Of a DNA stretch of 64,000 nucleotides, positions 43,932 through 51,402 are shown piece after piece (the stretch's first letter is position 1; each line of letters opens with the position of its first letter). Below the pieces are notes generated by a model. It was given only the letters and a program-made list of their open reading frames with translations, had not been told where the DNA came from and searched no databases. Source of the stretch: Wocania_A spongiicola (GTDB taxonomy: Bacteria; Bacteroidota; Bacteroidia; Flavobacteriales; Flavobacteriaceae); contig NZ_JAMFLZ010000002.1 in assembly GCF_023502325.1 (NCBI RefSeq), forward strand, positions 620,001 to 684,000, written 5' to 3'. A program made the translations under genes and the position numbers.

Positions 43932-44525
43932 TTAACAATTCTTGTATTTATCGTTTAAGCCAACACCTTGTAGAATCATGGGTTTAATTTTTTCTAAACG
44001 GGTTTGCTTTGTAGCTTCTCTTTTTGCCGAACTAATATATTCGCAATATTCTCGTTGCTTGTAAGCCGATAAACTTTCAAAACTAGTTTTTAACTCGCTC
44101 GCTAAAATTGCTTTTAATTCTTGTGGTATAATAGTTTCTTTTTTGCTTCGGTCTGGTTTTACTTCTTTACCTAATTTTTGGTTCTCTATCGCTTCTTTAA
44201 CATATGCTAAAACAATGTTTTTATCAATCTCCTTAACCGATTCAAAACGCATTTGCCGTAGTGCTTTTGTTTTTTCTTCTTGAGCATTTACTAACAGATT
44301 TTGTTTGTCTTCTAAAAACACACCATTAAAAAACCAAATACCAAAATGCTTTTTAAAAGCACCTAAACCAATTACATTTTTATTGTTTAGGGTATAAACA
44401 GGAGCGTTCCATTTTACTGTTTCTTCAAGTTCGGTAGTGTTAATAATATTTCTTAAAATACTTAAGGCCTCACTAAAATGAGTATTTTCTTCAATGTATT
44501 CTTCAACGGAGTATGTTTTTTTCAT
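43932..44525 (-). CDS. YdeI/OmdA-family protein
   Basis: A 197-residue protein with an N-terminal DUF1801-like half (about 10-110: TVKWNAPVYTLNNKNVIGLG, then FKKHFGIWFFNGVFL) and a C-terminal bacteriocin-protection (OmdA/YdeI) helical block (SLSAYKQREYCEYISSAKRE, then TKQTRLEKIKPMI). Bacillus YdeI-like proteins are implicated in resistance to antimicrobial peptides, but the mechanism is unclear. It ends right after the shared terminator. Its upstream side runs straight into the palindromic element at 44542-44679. Confidence 0.85.
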   Translation of the reverse strand: MKKTYSVEEYIEENTHFSEALSILRNIINTTELEETVKWNAPVYTLNNKNVIGLGAFKKHFGIWFFNGVFLEDKQNLLVNAQEEKTKALRQMRFESVKEIDKNIVLAYVKEAIENQKLGKEVKPDRSKKETIIPQELKAILASELKTSFESLSAYKQREYCEYISSAKREATKQTRLEKIKPMILQGVGLNDKYKNC

Positions 44526-44541
44526 TGTTAATTTTTGAAGG

Positions 44542-44679
44542 TTCGTTTAACGTGTTCGTGTGATGGTTAGTAGCGTTGGCTAGCTTAAAGATACTAAACT
44601 ATCACAAACCTGAGGAAAATCCGTAGGATTTTCCGAGTACGCACAGAACAAGCTATTAACTATACACGTTGTTGCCAAC
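44542..44679. repeat. large imperfect palindromic element (left border of a cassette-like insert)
   Basis: About 138 bases with nested inverted repeats. The central hairpin is GGAAAATCC / GGATTTTCC (44613-44621 / 44625-44633, loop GTA). Wider arms are GTTAGTAG / CTATTAAC (44566-44573 / 44653-44660, one mismatch) and AACGTGT / ACACGTT (44549-44555 / 44664-44670). Its outer edge TTCGTTTAACG and inner edge TTGCCAAC recur inverted beyond the neighbouring gene at 45429-45489. It contains no gene. The architecture recalls foldable recombination sites such as integron attC, including a GTTTAAC edge that fits the RYYYAAC core. Confidence 0.6.
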
Positions 44680-44683
44680 TGTT

Positions 44684-45424
44684 TTAGTTATCACCTAATC
44701 GTTCAAAAGTAATTGTTGATTCTAGATTTTCTATAAATTCAGAAATTACGCTTTCCCATTCGACTATTTTTAATTTTTGGTTATGCTGATAGTTGATATT
44801 TCTAATTGGAAAATTCTCTTCAACTATTCTATACTCACCTATTTCCCAATCTCTTTCTCTCCATTTCTTTTTTTCCTCTTCTGTGTATTTTCTTTTTGAA
44901 GCATATACTTTTTTCTTATTAAATTCCTTTAAATCAAAATGGTCGAAGTATTTGTGAAAATTTTCATTGTTAGTTTTTATCACAAAATTACTGAAGGAAG
45001 AGTGAGAAGTTGTAACTCTACTTGAGTAAATGGTGTTTCCAACAATTGAGTCAGGGTTGCTTTTAAAATGCTCTACATCTTCTTTATTCAGTTTGTCTTT
45101 ATGAAGTCTATAAAAATTGAAAAAAATAGGATCATCAACCTCTATAGACTTAAACTTCTTTATTGAACTCTTATCATATTCAGAATCTTCAAATTTTTGT
45201 ATAAATGTCGATTTGTTCTTTCTCCAAAATAGATAAGCGGTTGAGTAAACTCCATAATTTATACTTGTCTGTTTATAATATCCAATTTCGTCTATTCCAT
45301 TATCTTTCAATTCTTGAATTTCCAAACCAAGAATAGAATCAATTTTCATTTCAAACTTTTGAGTAAAACCTTGAATTGAAATTAGAAGAAATAATGTTAC
45401 AAATATGTGTTTGCGTTTTATCAA
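44684..45424 (-). CDS. orphan secreted protein of unknown function in a cassette-like insert
   Basis: I do not recognise this protein. With the TTG start at 45424 it has 246 residues and a good signal peptide (IKRKHIFVTLFLLISIQGFTQ); an alternative TTG at 45436 lies inside the flanking inverted repeat, and no ATG precedes the signal. The mature part is rich in Lys, Glu, Phe and Tyr with no repeat or known motif; a charged helix (KRKYTEEEKKKWRERDWEIG) lies about two thirds along. It is bracketed by inverted copies of TTGCCAAC and TTCGTTTAACG, and its non-ATG start and isolation suggest acquisition as a single-gene cassette. Confidence 0.6.
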   Translation of the reverse strand: MIKRKHIFVTLFLLISIQGFTQKFEMKIDSILGLEIQELKDNGIDEIGYYKQTSINYGVYSTAYLFWRKNKSTFIQKFEDSEYDKSSIKKFKSIEVDDPIFFNFYRLHKDKLNKEDVEHFKSNPDSIVGNTIYSSRVTTSHSSFSNFVIKTNNENFHKYFDHFDLKEFNKKKVYASKRKYTEEEKKKWRERDWEIGEYRIVEENFPIRNINYQHNQKLKIVEWESVISEFIENLESTITFERLGDN

Positions 45425-45428
45425 AATT

Positions 45429-45489
45429 GTTGGCAATGCTTTTTGAGTATATCAGTCCGTTTTAATGATTATATACAGCGTTAAACGAA
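45429..45489. repeat. right border of the cassette-like insert (inverted repeats)
   Basis: GTTGGCAA at 45429-45436 and CGTTAAACGAA at 45479-45489 are exact inverted copies of TTGCCAAC (44672-44679) and TTCGTTTAACG (44542-44552) on the other side of the gene. GTTAAAC fits the GTTRRRY core of attC-type sites. Confidence 0.6.
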
Positions 45490-45534
45490 GGTCGACATTT
45501 TTTCTTACAAAGTCAAGTATTCATATAAAACAGA

Positions 45535-45564
45535 AAAGCCACTTTACGTATGTAAAGTGGCTTT
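45535..45564 (-). terminator. Rho-independent terminator after the YceI gene
   Basis: A perfect 13-bp stem (AAAGCCACTTTAC / GTAAAGTGGCTTT) with a four-base loop. On the minus strand it follows the YceI stop by 21 bases and is followed by a T-rich stretch. Confidence 0.8.
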
Positions 45565-45585
45565 AAATAAAATAAAATTTTTAGT

Positions 45586-46242
45586 TTATGACTTTGTAGC
45601 CTTAACTGTAATTTTTAATTCAATATCGTCATTAATAAATTTATCGCCTAAATCATCAAAAAACGATTTAGAGCCATATTTTACATTCCATTTAGAGCGA
45701 TCTATAGTAAATGTTTCGCTAGTTAAAATTAATGCGCCATCAGTATTTGAAACTGTTACAGGAAAAGTTACATTGTTTTTAGCGTCTTTAAGTGTTAAGT
45801 TTCCAGATAACATCGTTTTTCCATCAACTTCACTTATTCCAGTGATTTCAAAAGCTGAGCTTGGGTGTTTTTCAACATCAAAAAAATCAGCACTTTTTAA
45901 GTGTCCAGTAAGTTTTCCGTTATATTCGTCTTCTTTCGGAATATCTGCAACTTTAATAGATTTCATATCAATTAAAAATGTACCGCTATTAATTTTTCCA
46001 TCAGTTACGTTAAATACACCATTTTCTATATTAATAGTTCCGTTATGTGTTCCTGTTGGCTTAAAACCTTTCCACTCAATAGTAGATTCAGCGATATTAG
46101 CTGTATATTTTTCTGATGATGCTTCAGCTGTAGCAACTGTTTCTGCTTCTTTTGTATTTGCTTCCTTTGCTTTGTCTTTACATCCGTTTGCGCTTATTAC
46201 TAAAGCAGCAATAGTAAATATTGTGGCTATTCTTTTTTTCAT
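45586..46242 (-). CDS. YceI-family lipid-binding-like lipoprotein
   Basis: A 218-residue protein with a lipoprotein signal (KKRIATIFTIAALVISANGC). A low-complexity Ala/Glu linker precedes the YceI beta-barrel: STIEWKGFKPTGTHNGTINI (about 55-74), FLIDMKSIKVADI, HLKSADFFDVEKHPSSAFEI and SGNLTLKDAKNNVTFPV. YceI-like lipocalin-type barrels bind polyisoprenoids such as octaprenyl compounds in the periplasm. Probably monocistronic. Confidence 0.9.
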   Translation of the reverse strand: MKKRIATIFTIAALVISANGCKDKAKEANTKEAETVATAEASSEKYTANIAESTIEWKGFKPTGTHNGTINIENGVFNVTDGKINSGTFLIDMKSIKVADIPKEDEYNGKLTGHLKSADFFDVEKHPSSAFEITGISEVDGKTMLSGNLTLKDAKNNVTFPVTVSNTDGALILTSETFTIDRSKWNVKYGSKSFFDDLGDKFINDDIELKITVKATKS

Positions 46243-46330
46243 CTTTATTGTTTTTAATGTTTAAGCAGTAAAATTAGTCAATTGTTTGTTTTTTTTGGTA
46301 AAAAAAATATTAAATTTTTTTAGTGACATT

Positions 46331-46364
46331 TTGACATTTTAATAATAATGGCAGTACTTTTGCC
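46331..46364 (+). promoter_or_regulatory. grpE-dnaJ promoter with both a -33/-7 and a sigma-54-like reading
   Basis: TTGACA at 46331-46336 and TACTTTTG at 46355-46362 (TAnnTTTG) are spaced 21 bases from TTG to the -7 box, a good housekeeping promoter. The same bases contain TGGCAGTACTTTTGC (46349-46363), in which GG and GC are exactly 10 bases apart as in sigma-54 -24/-12 elements (TGGCAC-N5-TTGC). Which polymerase form uses it cannot be told from sequence. Confidence 0.55.
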
Positions 46365-46400
46365 AACTCATTTTAGTACTTGCATAAATTAAATTTAGTG

Positions 46401-46937
46401 ATGAGCAAAAAGAATATAAAAGATATAGAAAAAGAACAAGTTGAAGACCAAAAAGCTGAAGCTGTTGATGTTGTAGAAGAGCAAACCATAGAAGAAAAAC
46501 TTCAAGACGAGTTAAAACAAGAAAAGGATAAGTTTTTACGCTTGTTTGCTGAGTTTGAAAATTATAAAAGACGTACCTCTAAAGAGCGTATCGAGTTATT
46601 TGCAACAGCTGGAGAGGGTGTAATGAAAACTTTATTGCCAGTTCTTGATGATTTTGAACGTGCTTTAACACACATTGAAGAAGATAAGGAGGCTGAAGAA
46701 TTACGTAAAGGTGTATTATTAATTTATCAAAAATTAGTAAAAGCATTAGAGCAAAAGGGACTAACTGCAATTTCAATTAAAAAAGGAGATGATTTTAATG
46801 CAGATAACCATGAAGCTATTACACAAATACCTGCGCCATCTGACGATTTGAAAGGAAAAATTATTGATGTAGTTGAAAAAGGATATAAGCTAGGTGAAAA
46901 AATAATACGTTTCCCTAAAGTTGTTATAGGGCAATAA
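46401..46937 (+). CDS. grpE: nucleotide exchange factor GrpE
   Basis: The ATG at 46401 (178 residues) is preferred to an upstream in-frame TTG, which would add seven residues. A charged N-terminal helix is followed by the GrpE core: ELKQEKDKFLRLFAEFENYK-like dimer helix (about 40-60), RRTSKERIELFATAGE, LLPVLDDFERAL, then the beta-wing with EAITQIPAP and GYKLGEKIIRFPKVVIG at the end. GrpE releases ADP from DnaK in the chaperone cycle. dnaJ follows after 9 bases; dnaK is not in the window. Confidence 0.94.
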   Translation: MSKKNIKDIEKEQVEDQKAEAVDVVEEQTIEEKLQDELKQEKDKFLRLFAEFENYKRRTSKERIELFATAGEGVMKTLLPVLDDFERALTHIEEDKEAEELRKGVLLIYQKLVKALEQKGLTAISIKKGDDFNADNHEAITQIPAPSDDLKGKIIDVVEKGYKLGEKIIRFPKVVIGQ

Positions 46938-46946
46938 AACAAAATT

Positions 46947-48068
46947 ATGGCTAAAAGAGATTATTACGAAATATTAGGAGTAAGTAAAGGTGCTAGTGCT
47001 GCAGAAATAAAAAAGGCTTACCGTAAAAAAGCTATTGAATTTCATCCTGATAAGAACCCAGATGATAAAGGCGCAGAAGCAAAGTTTAAAGAAGCAGCTG
47101 AGGCATATGAAGTGTTGAGTGATGGCGACAAGAAAGCGCGTTACGATCAGTTTGGTCATCAAGCCTTTGAAAATGGCGGCGGCGGTTTTGGCGGCGGCGG
47201 AATGAATATGGATGATATATTCAGTCAATTTGGTGATATTTTTGGTGGTGCTTTTGGTGGTGGCGGATTTTCTGGTTTTGGCGGTGGCAGTGGCCAGCGC
47301 AGAGTTAAAGGCAGTAACTTACGTATAAGAGTTAAACTAACGCTAGAGGAAATAGCCAATGGTGTAGAGAAAAAAATAAAAGTAAAACGTAAAATTCAAG
47401 CTCCAGGAACAACTTACAAAACCTGCTCGACATGTAATGGAAGTGGACAGGTTACACGTATTACAAATACTATTTTAGGAAGAATGCAAACCTCTGCGCC
47501 ATGTAACGTTTGCGGAGGTGCAGGGCAAACTATTGATAAAAAACCTGCTGATGCTGACGCCCAAGGACTAAAAGTTGCTGAAGAAACAGTATCAATTAAA
47601 ATACCTGCAGGTGTTGTAGATGGCATGCAACTTAAAGTTTCTGGAAAAGGAAACGATGCTCCAGGAAATGGTATTTCGGGTGATTTATTAGTTGCTATTG
47701 AAGAAGAAGACCACGATACATTACAGCGTGAAGGAGATAATTTACACTACGATTTGTATGTAAGTTACCCTGATGCCGTTTTAGGTACATCAAAAGAGAT
47801 TGACACTGTTACAGGCAAAGTACGAATAAAGGTAGAGGCTGGAGTACAATCGGGCAAAATTTTACGCTTACGCGGAAAAGGAATACCAAGTATTAACGGT
47901 TACGGGAAAGGAGATCTTTTGGTACATGTAAATGTATGGACACCAAAGACATTAAATAAACAACAGAAAGAATTTTTTGAGACTATGAGAGATGATGAAC
48001 ACTTTTCTCCTAAACCAGAAAGTTCAGATAAATCATTTTTTGAAAAAGTAAAAGACATGTTCTCTTAG
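46947..48068 (+). CDS. dnaJ: chaperone DnaJ with a reduced zinc-binding region
   Basis: A 373-residue J-domain co-chaperone: HPD at 33-35, a Gly/Phe-rich linker (about 76-116), zinc region and the C-terminal substrate domains (KIPAGVVDGMQLKVSGKGND). Only two of the four C-x2-C-x-G-x-G modules are present (C160/C163 and C186/C189). By position they correspond to the middle pair (modules 2 and 3), i.e. one zinc site instead of two. It stimulates DnaK ATPase and delivers substrates. It is in an operon with grpE and ends before two tandem hairpin terminators. Confidence 0.94.
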   Translation: MAKRDYYEILGVSKGASAAEIKKAYRKKAIEFHPDKNPDDKGAEAKFKEAAEAYEVLSDGDKKARYDQFGHQAFENGGGGFGGGGMNMDDIFSQFGDIFGGAFGGGGFSGFGGGSGQRRVKGSNLRIRVKLTLEEIANGVEKKIKVKRKIQAPGTTYKTCSTCNGSGQVTRITNTILGRMQTSAPCNVCGGAGQTIDKKPADADAQGLKVAEETVSIKIPAGVVDGMQLKVSGKGNDAPGNGISGDLLVAIEEEDHDTLQREGDNLHYDLYVSYPDAVLGTSKEIDTVTGKVRIKVEAGVQSGKILRLRGKGIPSINGYGKGDLLVHVNVWTPKTLNKQQKEFFETMRDDEHFSPKPESSDKSFFEKVKDMFS

Positions 48069-48124
48069 TGATAGAAAATTATGAAGTTATCTTATAGTTT
48101 TGGCTCTATTTGCAAAAAAAAAAC

Positions 48125-48132
48125 TATATTTG
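48125..48132 (+). promoter_or_regulatory. orphan -7 box between dnaJ and the ABC operon
   Basis: TATATTTG, a perfect TAnnTTTG, lies in the 260-base gap after dnaJ but is followed by two hairpins rather than a reading frame. It might drive a short untranslated RNA ending at the second hairpin, or be a chance match in AT-rich DNA. Confidence 0.3.
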
Positions 48133-48134
48133 AT

Positions 48135-48172
48135 TTATCACTAATTTATTTTAGTGATAATTTTTCTTTTTC
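48135..48172 (+). terminator. Rho-independent terminator after dnaJ
   Basis: A perfect 10-bp stem TTATCACTAA / TTAGTGATAA (48135-48144 / 48151-48160), six-base loop, followed by a T-rich run. Confidence 0.75.
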
Positions 48173-48186
48173 ATAGCAATTTTTTT

Positions 48187-48221
48187 CCCATCCTTAATTT
48201 TATTAAGGGTGGGTTTTGTTT
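48187..48221 (+). terminator. second hairpin terminator downstream of dnaJ
   Basis: A 10-bp stem CCCATCCTTA / TAAGGGTGGG (one G-T pair), seven-base loop, followed by TTTTGTTTTTT. It is stronger than the first hairpin and only 15 bases beyond it. Confidence 0.8.
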
Positions 48222-48287
48222 TTTTAATTGAAAACTAATTCCTGTATGTTTTATCAATTAATTCTACATGTTGGTTGTAACATTTAA

Positions 48288-48295
48288 TATATTTA
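48288..48295 (+). promoter_or_regulatory. -7 promoter box for the NatAB-MscS-NtrC operon
   Basis: TATATTTA, one base from TAnnTTTG, 34 bases before the ATG. TTG triplets lie upstream but at shorter than usual spacing. Confidence 0.45.
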
Positions 48296-48328
48296 CAATA
48301 CTTATTTTTAAACACTAAAAATTTTTAA

Positions 48329-49255
48329 ATGAATAATCTATTAGTGGCTCATTCGGTCTCTAAAAATTTTGGCGATTTTAAAGCATTAAACAACGTTTCA
48401 ATTGAAGTCCCTAAAGGCAGTATTTTTGGGTTGTTGGGACCTAATGGTGCTGGAAAAACAACGCTTATACGAATCATTAACCAAATAACTATGCCCGATA
48501 CTGGTACGGTACATTTGGATGGTGAATTACTTAACGAAAATCATATAAAAGATATTGGCTATCTACCAGAAGAACGTGGGTTGTATAAATCTATGAAAGT
48601 AGGCGAACAAGCTTTGTATTTAGCGCAATTAAAGGGGCTCAGTAAATCTGAAGCTAAAACACGATTAAAATACTGGTTTGACCGTTTAGAAATAGGCGAT
48701 TGGTGGAATAAAAAAATTCAAGAATTATCTAAAGGGATGGCTCAAAAAATACAGTTTGTTGTAACAGTGTTACACGAACCAAAGCTGTTAATTTTTGATG
48801 AACCTTTTTCTGGGTTCGACCCAATAAATGCCAATTTAATTAAAGACGAAATTTTACGTTTACGAGACAATGGTGCTACTATCATTTTTTCAACACATCG
48901 TATGGAATCTGTTGAAGAATTGTGTGATGATATTGCGTTAATACATAAATCAAACAAAATTTTAGATGGTAAATTAGTTGATGTTAAGCGCCAATATAAA
49001 ACCAACACATATGAGGTTGGTATAAAAACAGATAGCAATACTGCTTTGCATCAAGAATTGTCTGAGAAGTTTAGTGTTTCAAGTGCTAATTTTAAAACCT
49101 TAGATAATGAATTGAAGTTGAATATAAAGCTTAATGACAGTGATAAACCCAATGAGTTTTTATCGTATTTAACAACAAAAGGAGAAATGTCTCACTTTGT
49201 TGAATTAATACCTAGCGTTAACGATATTTTTATTCAAACAGTAAAGAATAATTAA
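48329..49255 (+). CDS. NatA-like ABC transporter ATP-binding protein
   Basis: A 308-residue ABC ATPase: Walker A GPNGAGKTT (37-45), YLPEERGLYKSM Q-loop region, signature LSKGMAQKIQF (near 135), Walker B LLIFDEPFSGFDP and the switch His in STHRMESVEELC. A C-terminal DUF4162-like tail (about 215-308) follows. The permease gene starts 3 bases later. The pair matches sodium/antibiotic-type exporters (NatAB, YhaQ-YhaP); the substrate is unknown. Confidence 0.9.
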   Translation: MNNLLVAHSVSKNFGDFKALNNVSIEVPKGSIFGLLGPNGAGKTTLIRIINQITMPDTGTVHLDGELLNENHIKDIGYLPEERGLYKSMKVGEQALYLAQLKGLSKSEAKTRLKYWFDRLEIGDWWNKKIQELSKGMAQKIQFVVTVLHEPKLLIFDEPFSGFDPINANLIKDEILRLRDNGATIIFSTHRMESVEELCDDIALIHKSNKILDGKLVDVKRQYKTNTYEVGIKTDSNTALHQELSEKFSVSSANFKTLDNELKLNIKLNDSDKPNEFLSYLTTKGEMSHFVELIPSVNDIFIQTVKNN

Positions 49256-49258
49256 TTT

Positions 49259-50566
49259 ATGAATCATTTACCACTTATAATAAAGCGCGAATATTTAACA
49301 AAAGTTAAGAATAAATCATTTATAATTATGACGATTTTAAGTCCTATTATTATGATAGCACTTATCTCTGTCGTTGCATATTTATCGCAGTTAAACAACA
49401 ATAAAACACGAGTTATTTCTGTATTAGATGAATCTGGAATTGTAAAAGAAGTTTTTAAAGATTCTGACAACACTACTTATCATATTTTAGAGAATATGAA
49501 TTTAGATGATGCAAAAGCTATTGTTAAGGAAACATCCAATTATGGCTTACTTCATATTGAAAAATTTGATGATATTGATGTGCTATCAAAACATATTAAG
49601 TTTTATTCTGAAGAATCTCCTTCACTTACGCTAATTTCTAGCTTAGAATCAAAAATTGAAAAAAAGCTTACAAATATAAAACTTCGACAAAAAGGTGTAG
49701 ATGTTGAAATGATTAAGGCCTCAAAAATTAATATAAACCTTGCCCAAGAAAGTTTTGAGGGCGAAAAAACATCTAAAATTGACAGTGTTGTTAAACTTAT
49801 TTTTGGTGGGCTAGCTGGATATTTATTATTCATGTTTATTATTATTTATGGTAATATGATTATGCGTAGTGTTATTGAAGAAAAAACGAGTAGAATTATT
49901 GAGGTTATTATATCGTCTGTAAAACCAGTTCAATTAATGCTTGGTAAAATTATAGGTACATCGTTGGCAGGTATTACACAATTTATAATTTGGTTAATTT
50001 TAGGAGGTGTTTTAATGACAATAGTATCTGCTATTTTTGGAATAGATATGGCACAATCTCCACAGCAAGATATGATGCAACAAGCTATGGAAAATCCAGA
50101 AGTAAACATGCAAGTTCAAGATGTTATTACTGCATTTTATCATTTGCCAATTGCTAATTTAATTGTTGCTTTTATATTATTTTTTATAAGCGGTTACCTA
50201 TTATATAGTTCGCTTTACGCAGCTATTGGAGCAGCAGTAGATAATGAAACAGATACTCAGCAATTTATGTTGCCAATTTTAATGCCCCTAATTCTTGCAG
50301 TTTATATTGGGATTTTTACAGTTATTGAAGACCCGCATGGCACCGTGTCAACTGTATTTTCGTTTATACCTTTCACTTCGCCGGTTGTGATGTTAATGCG
50401 TATTCCTTTTGGAGTACCTCTGTGGCAACAATTGGTATCATTATTGTTATTAATTGGTACCTTTATGCTAACCGTTTGGTTTGCAGCAAAAATATACAGA
50501 GTCGGTATTTTAATGTATGGAAAAAAACCAAGTTATAAAGAGTTAATAAAGTGGATTAAGTATTAA
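49259..50566 (+). CDS. NatB-like ABC-2 transporter permease
   Basis: A 435-residue ABC-2 permease. One N-terminal helix (about 20-45: SFIIMTILSPIIMIALISVV) is followed by a large extracytoplasmic domain (about 46-180). Five or six helices follow (about 180-420), including SVIEEKTSRIIEVIISSVKP, the conserved cytoplasmic coupling segment of the family. It partners the ATPase encoded 3 bases upstream. The MscS channel gene starts one base after its stop. Confidence 0.88.
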   Translation: MNHLPLIIKREYLTKVKNKSFIIMTILSPIIMIALISVVAYLSQLNNNKTRVISVLDESGIVKEVFKDSDNTTYHILENMNLDDAKAIVKETSNYGLLHIEKFDDIDVLSKHIKFYSEESPSLTLISSLESKIEKKLTNIKLRQKGVDVEMIKASKININLAQESFEGEKTSKIDSVVKLIFGGLAGYLLFMFIIIYGNMIMRSVIEEKTSRIIEVIISSVKPVQLMLGKIIGTSLAGITQFIIWLILGGVLMTIVSAIFGIDMAQSPQQDMMQQAMENPEVNMQVQDVITAFYHLPIANLIVAFILFFISGYLLYSSLYAAIGAAVDNETDTQQFMLPILMPLILAVYIGIFTVIEDPHGTVSTVFSFIPFTSPVVMLMRIPFGVPLWQQLVSLLLLIGTFMLTVWFAAKIYRVGILMYGKKPSYKELIKWIKY

Positions 50567-50567
50567 A

Positions 50568-51392
50568 ATGGAAGAACTAAAAGACATATTAAATCACACA
50601 TTTAGTTTTAGCGAAAATATTCATATTGATGTAAAAACAATACTGGTTGTAATATTGGCTTTAATACTAACAGCGTTTATATTAAAGTTAATACGAAAGG
50701 TTGTTACTAGAAAGCTACCACAGCAAGATAAAGTGAAGTTTGTCTCGCTTTTTTCTTATAGTAAATGGTTTATTTATGTTATTATTCTATTAATGACACT
50801 CCATAATTCTGGAGTGCAAGTAACTGCTATTTTTGCTGCTTCTGCGGCATTATTAGTAGGTGTTGGTTTAGCGCTCCAAACATTATTTATGGATATAATA
50901 TCTGGCGTTTTTATACTTATAGATCAATCTGTACATGTAGGCGATATTATTGAATTAGACGGAAAAATTGGTAGAGTAGAAGAGATTAAGTTAAGAACAA
51001 CGCGTGCTGTAACAATAGATAATAAAGTATTAATAATTCCTAATCATTTATATTTAACAAACAGTTTATATAATTGGACCGAAAACGGAACAACTACTAG
51101 AGAAAGTGTTGAGGTAGGTGTAGCATACGGTAGTGACATACAGCTAGTAAAAGAAATTTTGTTGCAAGTAGCAAATAATCATCCGGCAGTTGTTAAGAAA
51201 CCAGAACCGTTAGTTGTTTTTACTAATTTTGGAGACAGTGCTTTAATGTTTAAATTGATTTTTACATTAAATGATAGCTTTCAGGCTCTTATACCGCAAA
51301 GTGATATGCGATTTGAGATAGATAGATTGTTTAAAGAAAACAATATTAGTATTCCTTTTCCACAACGAGACGTACATATTATTCAAAAATAA
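50568..51392 (+). CDS. MscS-family small-conductance mechanosensitive channel
   Basis: A 274-residue protein with three N-terminal helices (about 25-45, 62-80, 86-120). The pore-lining TM3 (SAALLVGVGLALQTLFMDIISG) is followed by the beta domain with HVGDIIELDGKIGRVEEIKLR (about 124-144) and VLIIPNHLYLTN. It opens under membrane tension to release solutes during hypo-osmotic shock. It sits between an ABC exporter pair and an NtrC-type regulator, all spaced by 1-10 bases, so it is probably co-transcribed with them. Confidence 0.92.
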   Translation: MEELKDILNHTFSFSENIHIDVKTILVVILALILTAFILKLIRKVVTRKLPQQDKVKFVSLFSYSKWFIYVIILLMTLHNSGVQVTAIFAASAALLVGVGLALQTLFMDIISGVFILIDQSVHVGDIIELDGKIGRVEEIKLRTTRAVTIDNKVLIIPNHLYLTNSLYNWTENGTTTRESVEVGVAYGSDIQLVKEILLQVANNHPAVVKKPEPLVVFTNFGDSALMFKLIFTLNDSFQALIPQSDMRFEIDRLFKENNISIPFPQRDVHIIQK

Positions 51393-51402
51393 AGTTAAAA
51401 AT

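Noticed and set aside
45557..46264. 235-codon open frame on the plus strand across the YceI gene
   Set aside because: It is the antisense of a well-supported YceI lipoprotein gene; its product is hydrophobic/serine-rich without a family match and it runs through the YceI terminator and start region.
47176..47290. GC-rich GGCGGCGGC-type repeat
   Set aside because: It encodes the Gly/Phe-rich linker of DnaJ, a normal feature of the protein, not a separate repeat element.
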